Below are positions 11,004 to 21,934 of a DNA stretch of 64,000 bases, piece by piece. The notes under the pieces were generated by a model, which saw nothing but the letters and a program-made list of their open reading frames with translations, searched no databases and was not told where the DNA came from. Source of the DNA: Lentinus brumalis (lineage: Eukaryota; Basidiomycota; Agaricomycetes; Polyporales; Polyporaceae); NCBI GenBank assembly GCA_001792895.1, contig MARA01000023.1, positions 310,001-374,000 of the forward strand, in the 5' to 3' direction. Made by a program: the position numbers and the translations under genes. The number at the start of each line of letters is the position of its first letter. Positions within the stretch are counted from its first letter, which is position 1.

Positions 11004-13035
11004 TTAGTCCGCCTGCATAATCAGCTCCTTCGCAGCCTCACTGTACGGCCGAATTCGGCACTTGAATGGCTCCGGTTGACTGACCATACTTAACTCGTCA
11101 ACCGACTCTTCCTTACAGATTGCAGGCGAAACGCACCTAATGATTCCACTCGTATACCTCACCTCAGGCCTCTCACCGTCCGGCTCTATCCTCATCGTCG
11201 CAAGTACGAGCGCGATGTTGATAAATAGGCTCTGCAGGGCGAGATGGGAGCCAGGGCACACGCGGCGCCCAAAGCCGAATGCAATCGTCGTCGGGTCGTG
11301 CTCGGGCGCAGCGCCGAGGAAGCGTTCTGGATCGAAGGTGAAGGGATCTTTGTAGACGCTCTCGTCGTGCATCATCCCCCTGAAGTACTCGGGAAGTCAG
11401 GTTTTGAGTTGAGTAAGGGACGAGACAGCGGGGCTCACCATATATTCGTGATGATAGTCGAACCTGGGGTTGCGGTCAGTCTCCTACGCTTGGGACCAGT
11501 GAGCAAGGGTGGACAGTACCGGGAGGAATCTCGTAGTTCTCGTAAATGATCGTGTCGTTCGTACGATGAGCAATGCCTGGCGAGACGAGAAAGTATGGGA
11601 CAAGTTTGGGTCGGAAGCGGATTGGATGGCGAGGTTTGCCGCTTACCCGATGGAGCGATGCTATTCCATCGCAGAACCTCCTTCACGATCGCCTCAATGT
11701 ACGGCAGGGACGGCTTGTCGTCCAGCGTCGGTAGGCGTTCAGTCCCAATTTGGCCGAGGATCTCCTCTCGGCCCCTGCGCTGCACATCCGGATGAAGTGA
11801 CATCGCTAGGAAGAAGCTCAGTATGCCTGCGATCGTCTGAGAAAAGCGTACTCGAGTAAGCGACATGTCGAAGGTCTATGTGCTTACTACACTTGCCGTG
11901 TCAGTTCCTCCAGTGTATAGACTGGCAGCCGTCCACATGATAGCTTCCTCCTTGGCTATGGCGAGTTTGTCTGCGGACGAGGCGCGTATGCAGTTCGACA
12001 CGTAGGAAGGAGACGCCACGCCGCGGGCCTGCAAGAACGTACATCAGCTTGTGGTGAGGACGCTTCGGATGGTACAAGAGAGCACTTACTACCCGTTCTT
12101 TCACGGTATTGTAGGGGGTGGAAACCAGATGCTCGAGTTCTGCTCGCCATTGGCGGGCCTGACGCTTGAAAGCGGCACCAGGGAACAAGGAAGGCAGGTA
12201 TTTCACTATGTAGAATGACGGTCAGCTTTCTGCAGCAACAAGAGTAAGGTGGACGATTACATGGGGAAAGAAGTCAACAGCGTAACGATATGGCGTAGCA
12301 GCCAACGCAAACTTGTAGTGCGCATCATCGGCAAGCGCGATGTAGTCGAAGTCGGGAGTGGAGATCTGCTCGCCGAAGACGATGTTCACGGTGTTGCTGC
12401 TAATCGAGGCGCGTATGTGGTCGCGTAGCTGCTGAGGACTGTCGATGAGGGCTCTTAGGAGCTGAATCGCAGATGACTGCTGGAGGGAAGAGAGGCGGCG
12501 AGCGGCATTCGTGTTGAGGGAGCTGCTGAGGAGCTTGCGATACTCTCGGTGGCGAGGACCGGCAGGGGAGAATGCAAGACCCTTGTTCCAACCTATCCTG
12601 TTGCGGGTGAGAAGGATAAGAGTGTACTGAATCATGCGTGGGATACTTACAACTCGCCGACCATTACCTGAGCTCTAGCTCTGTCAGCGGACTTGGATGA
12701 ATTCTTATCGAGGATTTCGGAGGCAACATGGTAGGCATTGACGACGTAGACATTCTGCGTGAACAGGCGGAGGTATACCAGAGGACCTAATACAATGCTT
12801 GTGAGAAACAGCATCCGAGTTCGGGCTCCCCAATAAGTACGCAAAAAGTATACTCACCATATTGGGTCCCCCATTGGGCGTATCGCAGCCATTCGTGGCC
12901 CTGTGGCATTTGGAAAGCATTGCCGACGATTGGAAAGCCGCGGGGCCCTGGCGGGCGAAGAGTAGGAGGACAAGCTAAAAGATAGACGGCATAGGCAGCG
13001 ACGACAGCAACAATGACGGGGACCAGGTCGGACAT
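11004..13035 (-). CDS. Cytochrome P450 monooxygenase
   Basis: Membrane-anchored microsomal P450. The N-terminus MSDLVPVIVAVVAAYAVYLL is a signal anchor followed by the proline hinge PPGPRGFPIVGN. The I-helix oxygen-binding motif reads LYTGGTDTAS. The K-helix ExxR lies in KEVLRWNSIAPSG, followed by a HRTNDTIIYENYEIPP segment. The PERF-type motif is FDPERFLG and the haem ligand motif is FGFGRRVCPG. Many introns interrupt it. The last exon ends in EAAKELIMQAD at 11004. An upstream in-frame ATG at 13077 would add 14 residues; I prefer 13035 because the anchor then starts directly. It resembles the broad Agaricomycete group annotated as O-methylsterigmatocystin-oxidoreductase-like, a label that says little about substrate. 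No biosynthetic core enzyme lies nearby. Confidence 0.9.
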
Positions 13036-14026
13036 GATGAGTAGAATGGACAAGGTGTAGAGTACCGCGGGACACATACCATGAGGCGCGCTCGGTCTAC
13101 ATATAACCTTCCGGCATGCCGTGAGCGCGGTCAGCCGTCGAGCCGAAAATAAAGGCGTCCTATCTCAACATCAACGCCGGTGAAAGAAGGTGCAGACGGG
13201 AAGCATCGTGACGATGTCGGACAAGCTGGGCGCCGCCACGCCTGATGTATGAGCGCGACTGCGGTACAGCGCTGGGAGTGGTGTTCTCTCTTGCTAGTCT
13301 ACGCTGGTGGGTCAGCAGAGGTACATTGCGGTAAAAAAAAAACCACACGTACAAGAGCAATTCTGTGGTTATGAGGCGTTCGTCTCAGTGATAACCAACT
13401 TCAAGGGCCCGGGGAACAACAGGAGTTCTGTGAACCAGGGCAGCTCGAACTTACGAGGTAAGTCACTCACCAGGCTTCTCTAGCTGACACACCATGTACA
13501 TTCAACCCACAGAGACGTGCCTCGTAAAAACCACGATGTCTTCCTGACCGCGGTCGATAGTACGTAGGCTCGCAAGCCAGTTACCAGTGGTAGAGATGTC
13601 CCTGCGTAGATTAGACTAGATTAGATTAGCGTAGATTAGATCAGAGTAGTTCAGATCATACAGTACTACTTACTTCATACATAGCGAGCCTCCTTCTCCT
13701 CATCTCCCAGTCTCGGACAGGGAGAGAGGAGAAACTAGACTAAGTACCCGTACTTTGAGCATCTCGCGCCGCGACATCGCAAATGAAAAAAGCTTAAACT
13801 TCTCAACGACCGCGACCCTTTCTGTACGTAAGTACTAGCCTCGTTGGAACAAGCCGCATCGCCGGCGGCATTTACCGCAGCCACCTTGAACACGGACGTC
13901 GACAGCTGCTCGACTCTTTCAACCCTCCATCGACCACTCACAGAGAACAGGTGAGATTTGCTATGTTTTGCTCGGTCGGTGGATGTACTGAAACCTCACT
14001 CTGCTTCAGCCAGCAATCAATTAATC
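13036..14026. other. P450/RBR intergenic region with TAGAT-rich repeat
   Basis: Divergent promoter region of about 1 kb between the P450 and the RBR gene. At 13606-13655 it carries an imperfect tandem array of (C)TAGATTAGA-type units. Short TAGATTAGA-like tracts also occur near 35740 and 56280. No conserved coding segment is visible. Confidence 0.5.
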
Positions 14027-16322
14027 ATGGCCGAGGTCCTGTCGACACCGAACAATGACTTGGTCAACGAGCTGCTCATTGCCAAGCTGCTCGAGGAGGA
14101 CATGCGGCTGCTAGAAAGCTTGCGAGCCGCTGAAGAATTCCAGCTCAACGAGGCTCTCTCGACCTCCGCGCTCGCTGCTGGTCGCTTCCCGAAGAAACAT
14201 AGGAGTGGCGTGCTTGGGCGCACCGACCAGGATGTTGTCCTCGACGTCTTCCAAGCGGAAATAAACGCGACCAAAGACGCATTGATGGCGCAGGCGTTGC
14301 AGCACGCAGATGACACTAACATGGCTACCAGCCGGCAATATGCGCAGAGGCTGGCCGCAGCGGAGAAGAAGGCCCGCTTGGATGCCGAGTTCGCGAAGCG
14401 CCTTCAGCAAGCCATTGACGATGGTGAAGACGACGACGAGGTCATGCGCGATGCCGAGAGGTAATCTTTTGATATATTGGAGAAACAGTGTCGCGACTGA
14501 CTCCGCATGACTAGCATGCTAGGTCAGGACGAGATTGACATGATCATGGTACATCACACCTCCGTCCCAAACCTCCTGTCGCTCCTTGCTAACTTAGGGG
14601 TCAGGCATCGGACATGAACGAGAAGGGGAAGGGGAAAGGCCAAGCTGGTGTGCCTCACGCCGGGGCACCGGTAAAGAAAGAAGAAGGAAGCGAAAGTCAG
14701 CTACCGAGTCTCCAACCGACTTGTGGTATCTGCATGGAGCCGTTTCAAGCCACCCACTCCCCAGTCGCGGCCGCACGGTCCGCGAACTCATCGTCTCGTT
14801 TGCAGTTCGGGACGCACCTGCCTTGCCATTCATCACACGGTTATTGCATCTCGTGCCTCAACGGGTACATCAACAGCAAGCTCGATCCCGATGGTACTGG
14901 CATTGCTAGCCAGAGCACAGTCGTCTTTCCGATCAGGTGTCCGGAATGTCCCATTACCGAGTGGCCCGAGGGCATCTCGGACGCCCTCGCTGAGAGAGTT
15001 CTCAGCGAGAAAGGCTTGACGCTCTGGGTGAGCTGCGGGAGCCTGATTGACCATTCATAACTCGTTAATGGCAATGTATATCCCTTGCCCAACAGCATCA
15101 CCAGAAGCTCCTTGACAGCTTACCTCGGTACTACTGCCCCAACCCGCGCTGCTCGGCTTTGGTCCAGGTGGATGAGGACGCTGAGGACTCGCAGGCCAGC
15201 TGTCCTTCTTGCAACTCCGTTATATGCGTGCCTTGTCGCGTTGTGTGGCACGAAGGTGCGTGCTTCGTCGCGACTCGCGAGCCCGAGATATGAGGATCCG
15301 TCTGACACGCCTCACGCAACAAGGCCTTAGCTGTGAGGAATACCAGGCGAGTTAAACATATGATAGGGTGCGACTGTACTCATGACTGTTCCCAATCATA
15401 GGCGTTACCACTGGACGAACGATCTCCGGAAGACCAAGAGGCTCTGCGCCTCATGAGGGTAAATCCGGCCTTCGTAGACATTCTGTACGGCAGGCTCACA
15501 TTGGCTTCTCGATAGGCCAAGAACTGGCGGAGATGCCCCAGTTGTACGGTAAGTGCTGAGCATCACACAGTCATAGATCCGATATTTGACGCGCTCGTGA
15601 TAGATGATCGTCGAGCTCACACATGGGTGCAACCATATAACGTGCCGTTGCAAAACGGAGTTCTGCTTCAAGTGCGGAGGTAAGTCCGTCATCGTACAAC
15701 GTTGGGTGTGGGACCCGGAACGTTGGCTCATATGCTACTTTCAGCGCTATGGGACGTGCAACCAAATCGCTGTTCAAGAGTACCGTCGTGCGACCTTTGG
15801 GACGAGCAGCTGCTGCTTGAAGAGCGAGAGCGCATGCGCGAAGAAGAACGAGAACAAGGTCGTCCCATGGGCGCGCAGGCGGGAGCAGTCGTAGGGAACC
15901 ACCACCATCTTCCTCCACCGCCGCCATACAATCCGCATCCTGCGCCGGCCTACAACCACAACCCGCCGCGAGTAGCTGCAGGAGCGTTCGACTGGATGGA
16001 CGATCCCGGTAAGCTGCCCCCTTCCCCCCTCCGAGAATGCCTACACGGGCCTACTCAGACTCATGCACCGTTCGTTCATACAGACATTTTGTGCACGCGT
16101 CACTGGTTCACCGCCAACATGATCAATTCGTTGACCTGCCAGTACTGCGACACGAAGCTCACCTCGATCGCGGACTTGCGCTACCACCTGAGCCGTGTAC
16201 GGTGGCACTCCGTCTACGCGTGCTGTGGACGGTTCTTCAAGCGCGAGGAGGACTTGGAACGGCACCTGGACTCCGTCTCGGTCAGGTTTGGCGGCCACCT
16301 TGATACGATTCGTCGGAACTAG
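14027..16322 (+). CDS. RBR (RING-IBR-RING) E3 ubiquitin ligase with C-terminal zinc-finger segment
   Basis: Probable RING/HECT-hybrid ubiquitin ligase. The N-terminal 150 residues are acidic and helical (NELLIAKLLEEDMRLLESLR; QRLAAAEKKARLDAEF). RING1 starts at CGICMEPF with LPCHSSHGYCISCL and CPECP. The IBR follows as YYCPNPRCSALVQVDED, CPSCNSVICVPC. RING2 is RRCPSCTMIVELTHGCNH, with the expected catalytic-type Cys context and CRCKTEFCFKCG. A proline-rich linker leads to CQYCDTKLTSIADLRYHL and a second Cys/His cluster at the C-terminus. The start ATG precedes AEVLSTPNND. Small introns interrupt the RBR; one appears to be GC-AG (15347-15401). It converges on the helicase gene. Substrates are unknown. 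Confidence 0.88.
15347..15401 (+). other. Non-canonical GC-AG intron in the RBR gene
   Basis: Donor CCAG|GCGAGT and acceptor CAATCATAG bracket 55 nt whose in-frame reading meets an early stop. Removing them gives CEEYQ joined to ALPLDERSPEDQEALRLMR, which connects in frame to the RING2 exon. The donor hexamer is identical to the one in SEC5. Confidence 0.7.
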
Positions 16323-16811
16323 AGCGTTCTGTGTGGCAGACTGAGTGGGTATCGGTATACTGTATGGTGTGGTCGTGTGATTTCGTATCAGCCACGTCTA
16401 CCCTACGGTGACAACTTGGACCTCGTGCAATTACTTACGTTCAACGCCGCACATTATCGCAGCCGGATGGCTTCCATGTAATACCGAAACAGCTGCACTC
16501 GGAACTCCTGAAGAGGAATTCGATGTGCTGCGTAGTCTCCGATGACCGAGGTAACTTTCGGGACGGTCTGAGTCTCCACTAACAAAATGCGTGAACCAGT
16601 GTGTTGCTGTGTCTATGATTAGTGCTGGGAATGTATGCGATACATGCGTATATGTAGCAGGTACTAGTAGCCAGATGATAGCATAGTGATATAAAGTACA
16701 GCGGCCTCGCAACAGTCGCTCAATCGGTGTCGCCTCAAAACAAGAGGAAAAGCATGTGTAGAGCCTTGCCCCTTACTTACGCAAGGCGGCCGCTCACAAC
16801 CCTCGCTCCAA
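16323..16811. other. Convergent 3' region between RBR gene and helicase
   Basis: About 490 bp between two convergent stop codons. It should hold both 3' untranslated regions. If the helicase frame is restored (see its entry), its coding sequence would extend to a TAA at 16777-16779, or splice at GTAAGT there to a short exon ending near 16720. Confidence 0.45.
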
Positions 16812-19577
16812 CTAGCCTCTCACTGCTCCTCCTCGTATTTCCGTCTCGGGCGCGCTCACCGTCGTCACGACGAGGCGGGCGGTCCTCCCAGGGGCGGCCC
16901 GAGGAGCGGTCATCCCGCTGAAAGGGGCGACCAAAGGAGCGGTCACCATCCCGTTGGGGCGGCCAAAGGAGCGGTCACCATCCCGTTGAGGGCGGCCAAA
17001 GGAGCGGTCACCATCCCGTTGGAAGGGGCGGCCAGAGGAACGGTCACCATCCCGCTGGAAGGGGCGGCCAAAGGAGCGGTCACCATCCCGCTGGAAGGGG
17101 CGACCCGATGAACGATCATCCCGTTGGAAAGTGCGCTCCGGACTCCACGGCCTCCTCTCGCGCCGCTCACCATCCCCATCAGAGTCCTCTGACCGTTGCC
17201 GGAACGTCCGGTCCACCTTGCCTCGAGACTGCCATGGGGCTCGGTTGTTCTTGGACCCCCGCTCCTCCCAACGATTTTTGCGCGGCTCGAAACGGACCTT
17301 GCTATTGTCGAGGAACTCGCGCGGGACGCGCATCTGCACATTCTCGCCGACAAGCGCCTCCGCCAACTGTTGGACGCCCGCGACCGCGACGGACTTCTGC
17401 ACGCGGAGCGAGCTCGCGTGTGCCGCGTAAAAGGCGAGGATAGTCGTCAGCGCCTGGATGACCTCCTCTTTGTCCAGGGACGGCTGCAGCTCCTTGATAG
17501 CTTCCGGTATCTTCTCGAGGCGGTCCAGGACAGGCGTCTGGAACTGAAGGGGCGAGTAACGGTCTCGCTCGTCTCGCCCGCGGTGGGTTTTCTGGGGGAA
17601 GAACGCGCCCGGGGACGCGTCGTGCTGCTGTGCGAGCGCGGTGACGTTTGTCTGGACTTGGTTCGTCGTGAGCTCCTTGAGCGGGATGTCCATCATCTGC
17701 CAAGTGAGGAAGCCAAGCTCCCAGGGAAGCAGGACCAGATCAGCACGCCCAGTAGCGTGGTCTTTGCCACGACCAGTACGGCCGACACGGTGAACATAAG
17801 AAGTGCGACTCTCCGGTACGCCAACCTGGATGACACGAGTGATGCCGGGGTAGTCGACACCGCGCGCAGAGACGTCCGAGGTTATCATGACGGTCGCACC
17901 TGACCTGTCTCTGCGGAACAGGTCTGACGTCCGCATACGGCTGTTCATCGCCTTCTTCGAGTGCATTTCCATGAAACGTGTGCGCTGACCGGCAGGGAGG
18001 ACTTCGCGGCCGACCTGTCCCAGGATCGTGCTGTAGAGCTGGACGAGACGCGTCGTCGGGAGGAAGATGAGCACCTTCGACTTGCCGGGGTTCGCGAGCT
18101 GATCTTCAGCAATGAGCCGGAGGACGTGGGGGAGCTGCTCCTCAGGGGACGGGACAGCCGTGTAGTACTGGGGATCTGCAGATGGATGGGCGACGAGTCT
18201 TTGGGTACACAGTCGATGAACGTGTGGTTCTTGGCCAGAACCTGGCGGGCAACCTGTTCGATGGCGGTGGGCATCGTGGCCGAGAACATGAACGTCTGCC
18301 GTGCCGGCGGTTTTGGCAAGTGCTCCGATATGGCCGAAATCTCCTCACGGAAACCCATCTCAAGCAGGGTGTCCGCTTCGTCCAGGATGAACTAGCGCGG
18401 CAGTTAGAAACATGCACAGCGAACACGGGGCAAACAGGGTAAGACTCACCATCTGCGTAGTCTGCAGATCTTCCTTGAAGCCAGCGTCGTTCTCGATGAA
18501 GTCCCGCAGCCGTCCAGGAGTCGCGACGATGATGTCCCTGCGGCCGAGGTTCCAGTCGCGCAGCTGTTTGCGCTTCGGCAGACCGCCGACCAGGAGCTGG
18601 ACCTCGAACCTCTCGTGATGTTGCGTGAGCTTGATGGCCTCCTGCGCGATCTGCGTCGCGAGCTCGCGAGTGGGGCTGATGATCAGAGCGCCGACGTTTT
18701 TCTTCGCAAATTGGTCGACCGCGCGCGCAAGAGTCGTCTTGCTGCTCGTTTCCGTGTCCGTTGCCACCTGCTCGGCGTGTGCACGCAGAGCGTTCAACCG
18801 AGATTCGACTGCCGGGATAAGGAATCCCAGGGTTTTGCCAGTACCGGTGCGCGCCTTCACCAAGAGGTCACGCGGGCCTTCGGGCTCCTCGCCCTCCTTG
18901 ACGGGCTCGATGAGCTTGGGCAGGAGAGGGAGGACAGCCGCCTGAACGGGGCTCATGTGGACGAGGCGGAACGGACGGTCGGTGAGAGCGCGGAGCGTGC
19001 GCGAGGAGACGGCACCCTCGAGCGACTCGAATTTTGGCTGGTCGCTGTGGGCCAGAGCGGGGCCGGTGCGCCCTCCTCTGCAGACTCCGTGTGGGAGGAT
19101 GCGTGTTCGTCGCTCGGAGCTTCGGAGGACCACGTCGCCTTGTCCACTTTGTGGTCGGGGACGGGGAAGTCGGTGCTGACGTGACGGGCGGAAACGAAGC
19201 GACCTGCGCGAAGTGCTGTCAGGAGGTCAGCGAGCAGGTTCAGACGCGAGAACAGTCAACACCGCCACGGTGCACAAGCAGTCGCAGACGACATAGAGTC
19301 GACCTGCAGGCCCCCATCTGGATGATTCCGGGACGACGGGGACGTGCCGGCGTGATTGCGACTGCCTGCCCTGCGGCTGGACCATACATGCACCATGCCA
19401 TATCGCGAGGGCATTTGTAGTCGTGTAAGGGAGGAGAAACTGGGCACTGTGGACGGTGGAAGGATGTAATGCTGGCGACGTACCGTGCAAAGCCAGCGCG
19501 CCCTGCGAGGACCGGCAGACTCGCGCTGCTGGCACAAGGGCATGCCCAAACGTTCGTGACCACAATGTGGCCGCCAT
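16812..19577 (-). CDS. DEAD-box RNA helicase, Mss116-like, probably mitochondrial
   Basis: ATP-dependent RNA helicase. Motifs in order: KARTGTGKT (I), SPTRELATQ (Ia), VATPGR (Ib), LDEAD (II, across an intron at about 18393-18448), FSATMP (III), then SDVSARGVDYPGITRVIQ and HRVGRTGRG (V-VI). The N-terminus from the ATG at 19577 (MAATLWSRTFGHALVPAARV) is basic, lacks acidic residues and looks like a mitochondrial presequence. An intron starting GTACGT near 19484 follows. A C-terminal extension after the helicase core ends in an arginine-rich tail of 12-residue repeats. Two frame breaks are visible. At 19032-19035 one missing T would join TATSQ to KFESLEG. At 16956-16959 one missing G would keep the repeat frame to 16777. 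The stop at 16812 is therefore probably artefactual. Confidence 0.85.
16888..17136 (-). repeat. 36-bp coding minisatellite (FQRDGDRSFGRP units)
   Basis: About seven tandem units encode the tail of the helicase on the minus strand. Three are full 36-bp units encoding FQRDGDRS(F/S)GRP. One is 33 bp. One is 32 bp, which breaks the frame. The first and last units are short variants encoding FQRDDRSSGRP. Units are nearly identical at nucleotide level, suggesting recent slippage or unequal exchange. Such RG/RD-rich tails in DEAD-box proteins usually add non-specific RNA binding. Confidence 0.88.
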
Positions 19578-19819
19578 TTTGGGAACGGACACGAAGTCCG
19601 GAGGGAAGGAGAGGAGGTGGTGGTCGAAGAGCAAGGGACGACGCGCTGCTTTTCCTGCGCGTTTGCCGCGTCTCTCAAAATCTCAGTGATCGGTGCCACA
19701 ATGACAACACGCACAAACACGCCTCCCTTGCGCGTGGATGCGGCGCTTACACCTTTCGTCTGAAAGTCCCTCTCTGCTCGTACTTCAACTCGTCGCTTCA
19801 TCGTCAGCGCTTTCTATTC
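19578..19819. promoter_or_regulatory. Bidirectional promoter, helicase and KHDC4-like gene
   Basis: Only 242 bp separate the two divergent start codons, so the genes share a promoter region. Both neighbours encode RNA-binding proteins. No TATA box is evident. Confidence 0.6.
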
Positions 19820-21473
19820 ATGTCGTCGAAGCGCAAGTGGGACCAGGCTGCTCCAGAGGACGCCGACGCGCCGTCTGCGAAGGCCACGAAGGTCGAGGAA
19901 GGCAAGACTGCCTCGGAAGCTGCAGCTGCAGCAGCAGCCATTGCAGCAAAGATCGCAGCCCAGTTTGCGGGAGGCGGCGGGCCCACCGGCGGCGGCACGA
20001 AGGACCCCCACGACGGCGACTTCATACACGACATTGACATCAACGACGTCAGGAACAGGTACCTCCTCACCAAGGGCGCGACACAGCAGCAGGTGCGTTT
20101 GTCCTCTTTCGTGCGCCCGAACCATGGCCTCACACGTGGGGAACGCGCAGATACACGAGGAGACGGGTGCGTCCGTCAGTACCAAGGGAGTATGGTATCC
20201 GGACAGGACCAAGGCTACGGAGAAGGACCCCCTCTCTACCTCCACATCTCTGCGACCTCGCAGGAGATGCTCCAGAAGGCCGTGGACAAGGTCAACGAGC
20301 TCATCAACACCGACATGGGCTCGCTCGTGGAGGACAAAAGCTCGCGTACGCGCGAAAGGGTGCGTGTCCTTGTTCATTTGATTTGCGCGAAGACCGCTCA
20401 CGGACTCGCAGCGCAAATGGCCCGAGGAGAAGATCCCTGTGGGAATCGACACCATCAGGAACTTCAACGTCCGTGCGAAGGTTGTGGGGCCATCGGTATG
20501 TCGTCGTCCCGTCCTGGCTGTTCAAAAGCCGCTCACGAGGGACATAGGGTATGTTCGTCAAGTATATCCAGCAGGAGACAGGTACTCGTGTGCAGATCAA
20601 GGGTCAGGGTTCCGGATTCGTTGATCAGGACACCGGCCACGAGCACGATGAGCCCATGTTCATCCATGTAACGTGAGTGTTTCCTATGCGTTGCCATTCG
20701 TCCACCTTGCTCACGTATATATAGTGGCCCCGACGAGCAGCAAGTGCTGCGCGCAAAGGCGCTCACTGAGGATCTCCTGGAGGTTGTACGCGCAGAACAT
20801 GCGAAGATGAAGACAGCGCTGGCGCAGCAACAAATGGAACTTCACCAAGCACAAGTCCAGTACGCTGCTTACAATGCTTACGGTGTATGTATGCTTCGCT
20901 CATTCCCCCCTTCGTGCCAGTCCCTTTTGGCATACAAGTTGCCTCCACCTGATCCTGGTCTGTATCGTTTAATTGTTGGATCGCTCACATCTTCGTGTTT
21001 GTTTCCAGGGTTATGCTCCTCCGCAACCGGGTAGTGCGCCCCCTCCACCACCACCTGGCGAACAACCGCCTCCACCACCAGATGGGAGTGCCCCCGCACC
21101 CCCGGGCTCCGGCGCTGACGCGCAAGCAGGCGCGATGCCGGCAGCAGGTGCCTCGGCGGCCGACTGGGACGCATACGCCGCTTACTGGTGAGTAATTCGT
21201 ATCGTGCGAGGGATCGCTGTGCTGACGCTGCACGACAGGACTGCTTACGGCTATGACGTCAACTCGCCTCAGTTCAAAGAATGGCAGGCCCAGCAGCAGC
21301 AGCAGTACGCGCAGTACTATGCTCAGGCTGGCTACACGGCCGCTGCAGCGGGCACACCAGGTTCGTCGGGCACGCCTGCGCCGCCGCCCAGCGACCCCGC
21401 CCCTCCCCGCCGCCTCCTGCGTGATTGTTTCATTGGATTCGCTGCGCCGTTTGAGCAGAAGGTCGGTATCTAA
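19820..21473 (+). CDS. KH-domain RNA-binding protein, KHDC4 (BLOM7)-like
   Basis: Likely pre-mRNA splicing-associated RNA-binding protein. The N-terminus MSSKRKWDQAAPEDADAPSA is followed by an alanine-rich helix and DIDINDVRNRYLLTKGATQQ, the hallmark opening of KHDC4/BLOM7 proteins. Two KH-type regions follow: IHEETGASVSTKGVWYPD to LYLHISATSQEMLQKAVDKV, and IPVGIDTIRNFNVRAKVVGP with GMFVKYIQQETGTRVQIKG. Then come a helix (LRAKALTEDLLEVVRAEHAK), a proline-rich stretch, and a Q/Y-rich tail (DYDVNSPQFKEWQAQ-like). The frame breaks at the C-run 20228-20232; one extra C would join ATEKDP to PLYLHISAT. A similar missing C at 21405-21408 may hide an earlier natural stop after a proline run. Five or more small introns. 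The start is the ATG before SSKRKWDQ. Confidence 0.85.
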
Positions 21474-21934
21474 TAGGTATATGATTCTATGTACTGTAGT
21501 ACTGCGATGGGATCAAGAGAGACTGGTGTCTCGGACCTTGCGTCTGCGAGTAGAGGCGCTGTGCAGCGTCAGCCCAGGGCAGGATGTTTAAGTTCGTCGT
21601 ACTTGGTGTCGTCGGCACGTTTGCCGTCATCGATGTTCTCATTTGCACCTCAACATGCACCAGCCACACACCGTTGTTCGCCAGCCACCACCGGAACATT
21701 GCAGCGAAGATTGACCTCCGCGACTGATCGCGATCCCTGGGCCCGAGCAGCCAGCCCGAGACGGCCGCAAACGGCCTTCAGCTGAGACTCGGAGACTAGT
21801 CGCGTCCTGTATATAACTTCCGTGTCGAGGACTTCTCGTTCGCGCGATCTGCGTTCCCTTCCGCCTCTCCTACTTCCACACCTCGTCCTTGGGGGTAACG
21901 ACGACGACACCAGCAACTGCAACTCGCGCGCCCG

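Noticed and set aside
7187..13035. Biosynthetic cluster formed by the SDR and the P450
   Set aside because: No terpene synthase, polyketide synthase, NRPS core or transporter lies between or beside them; only F-box sequences do.
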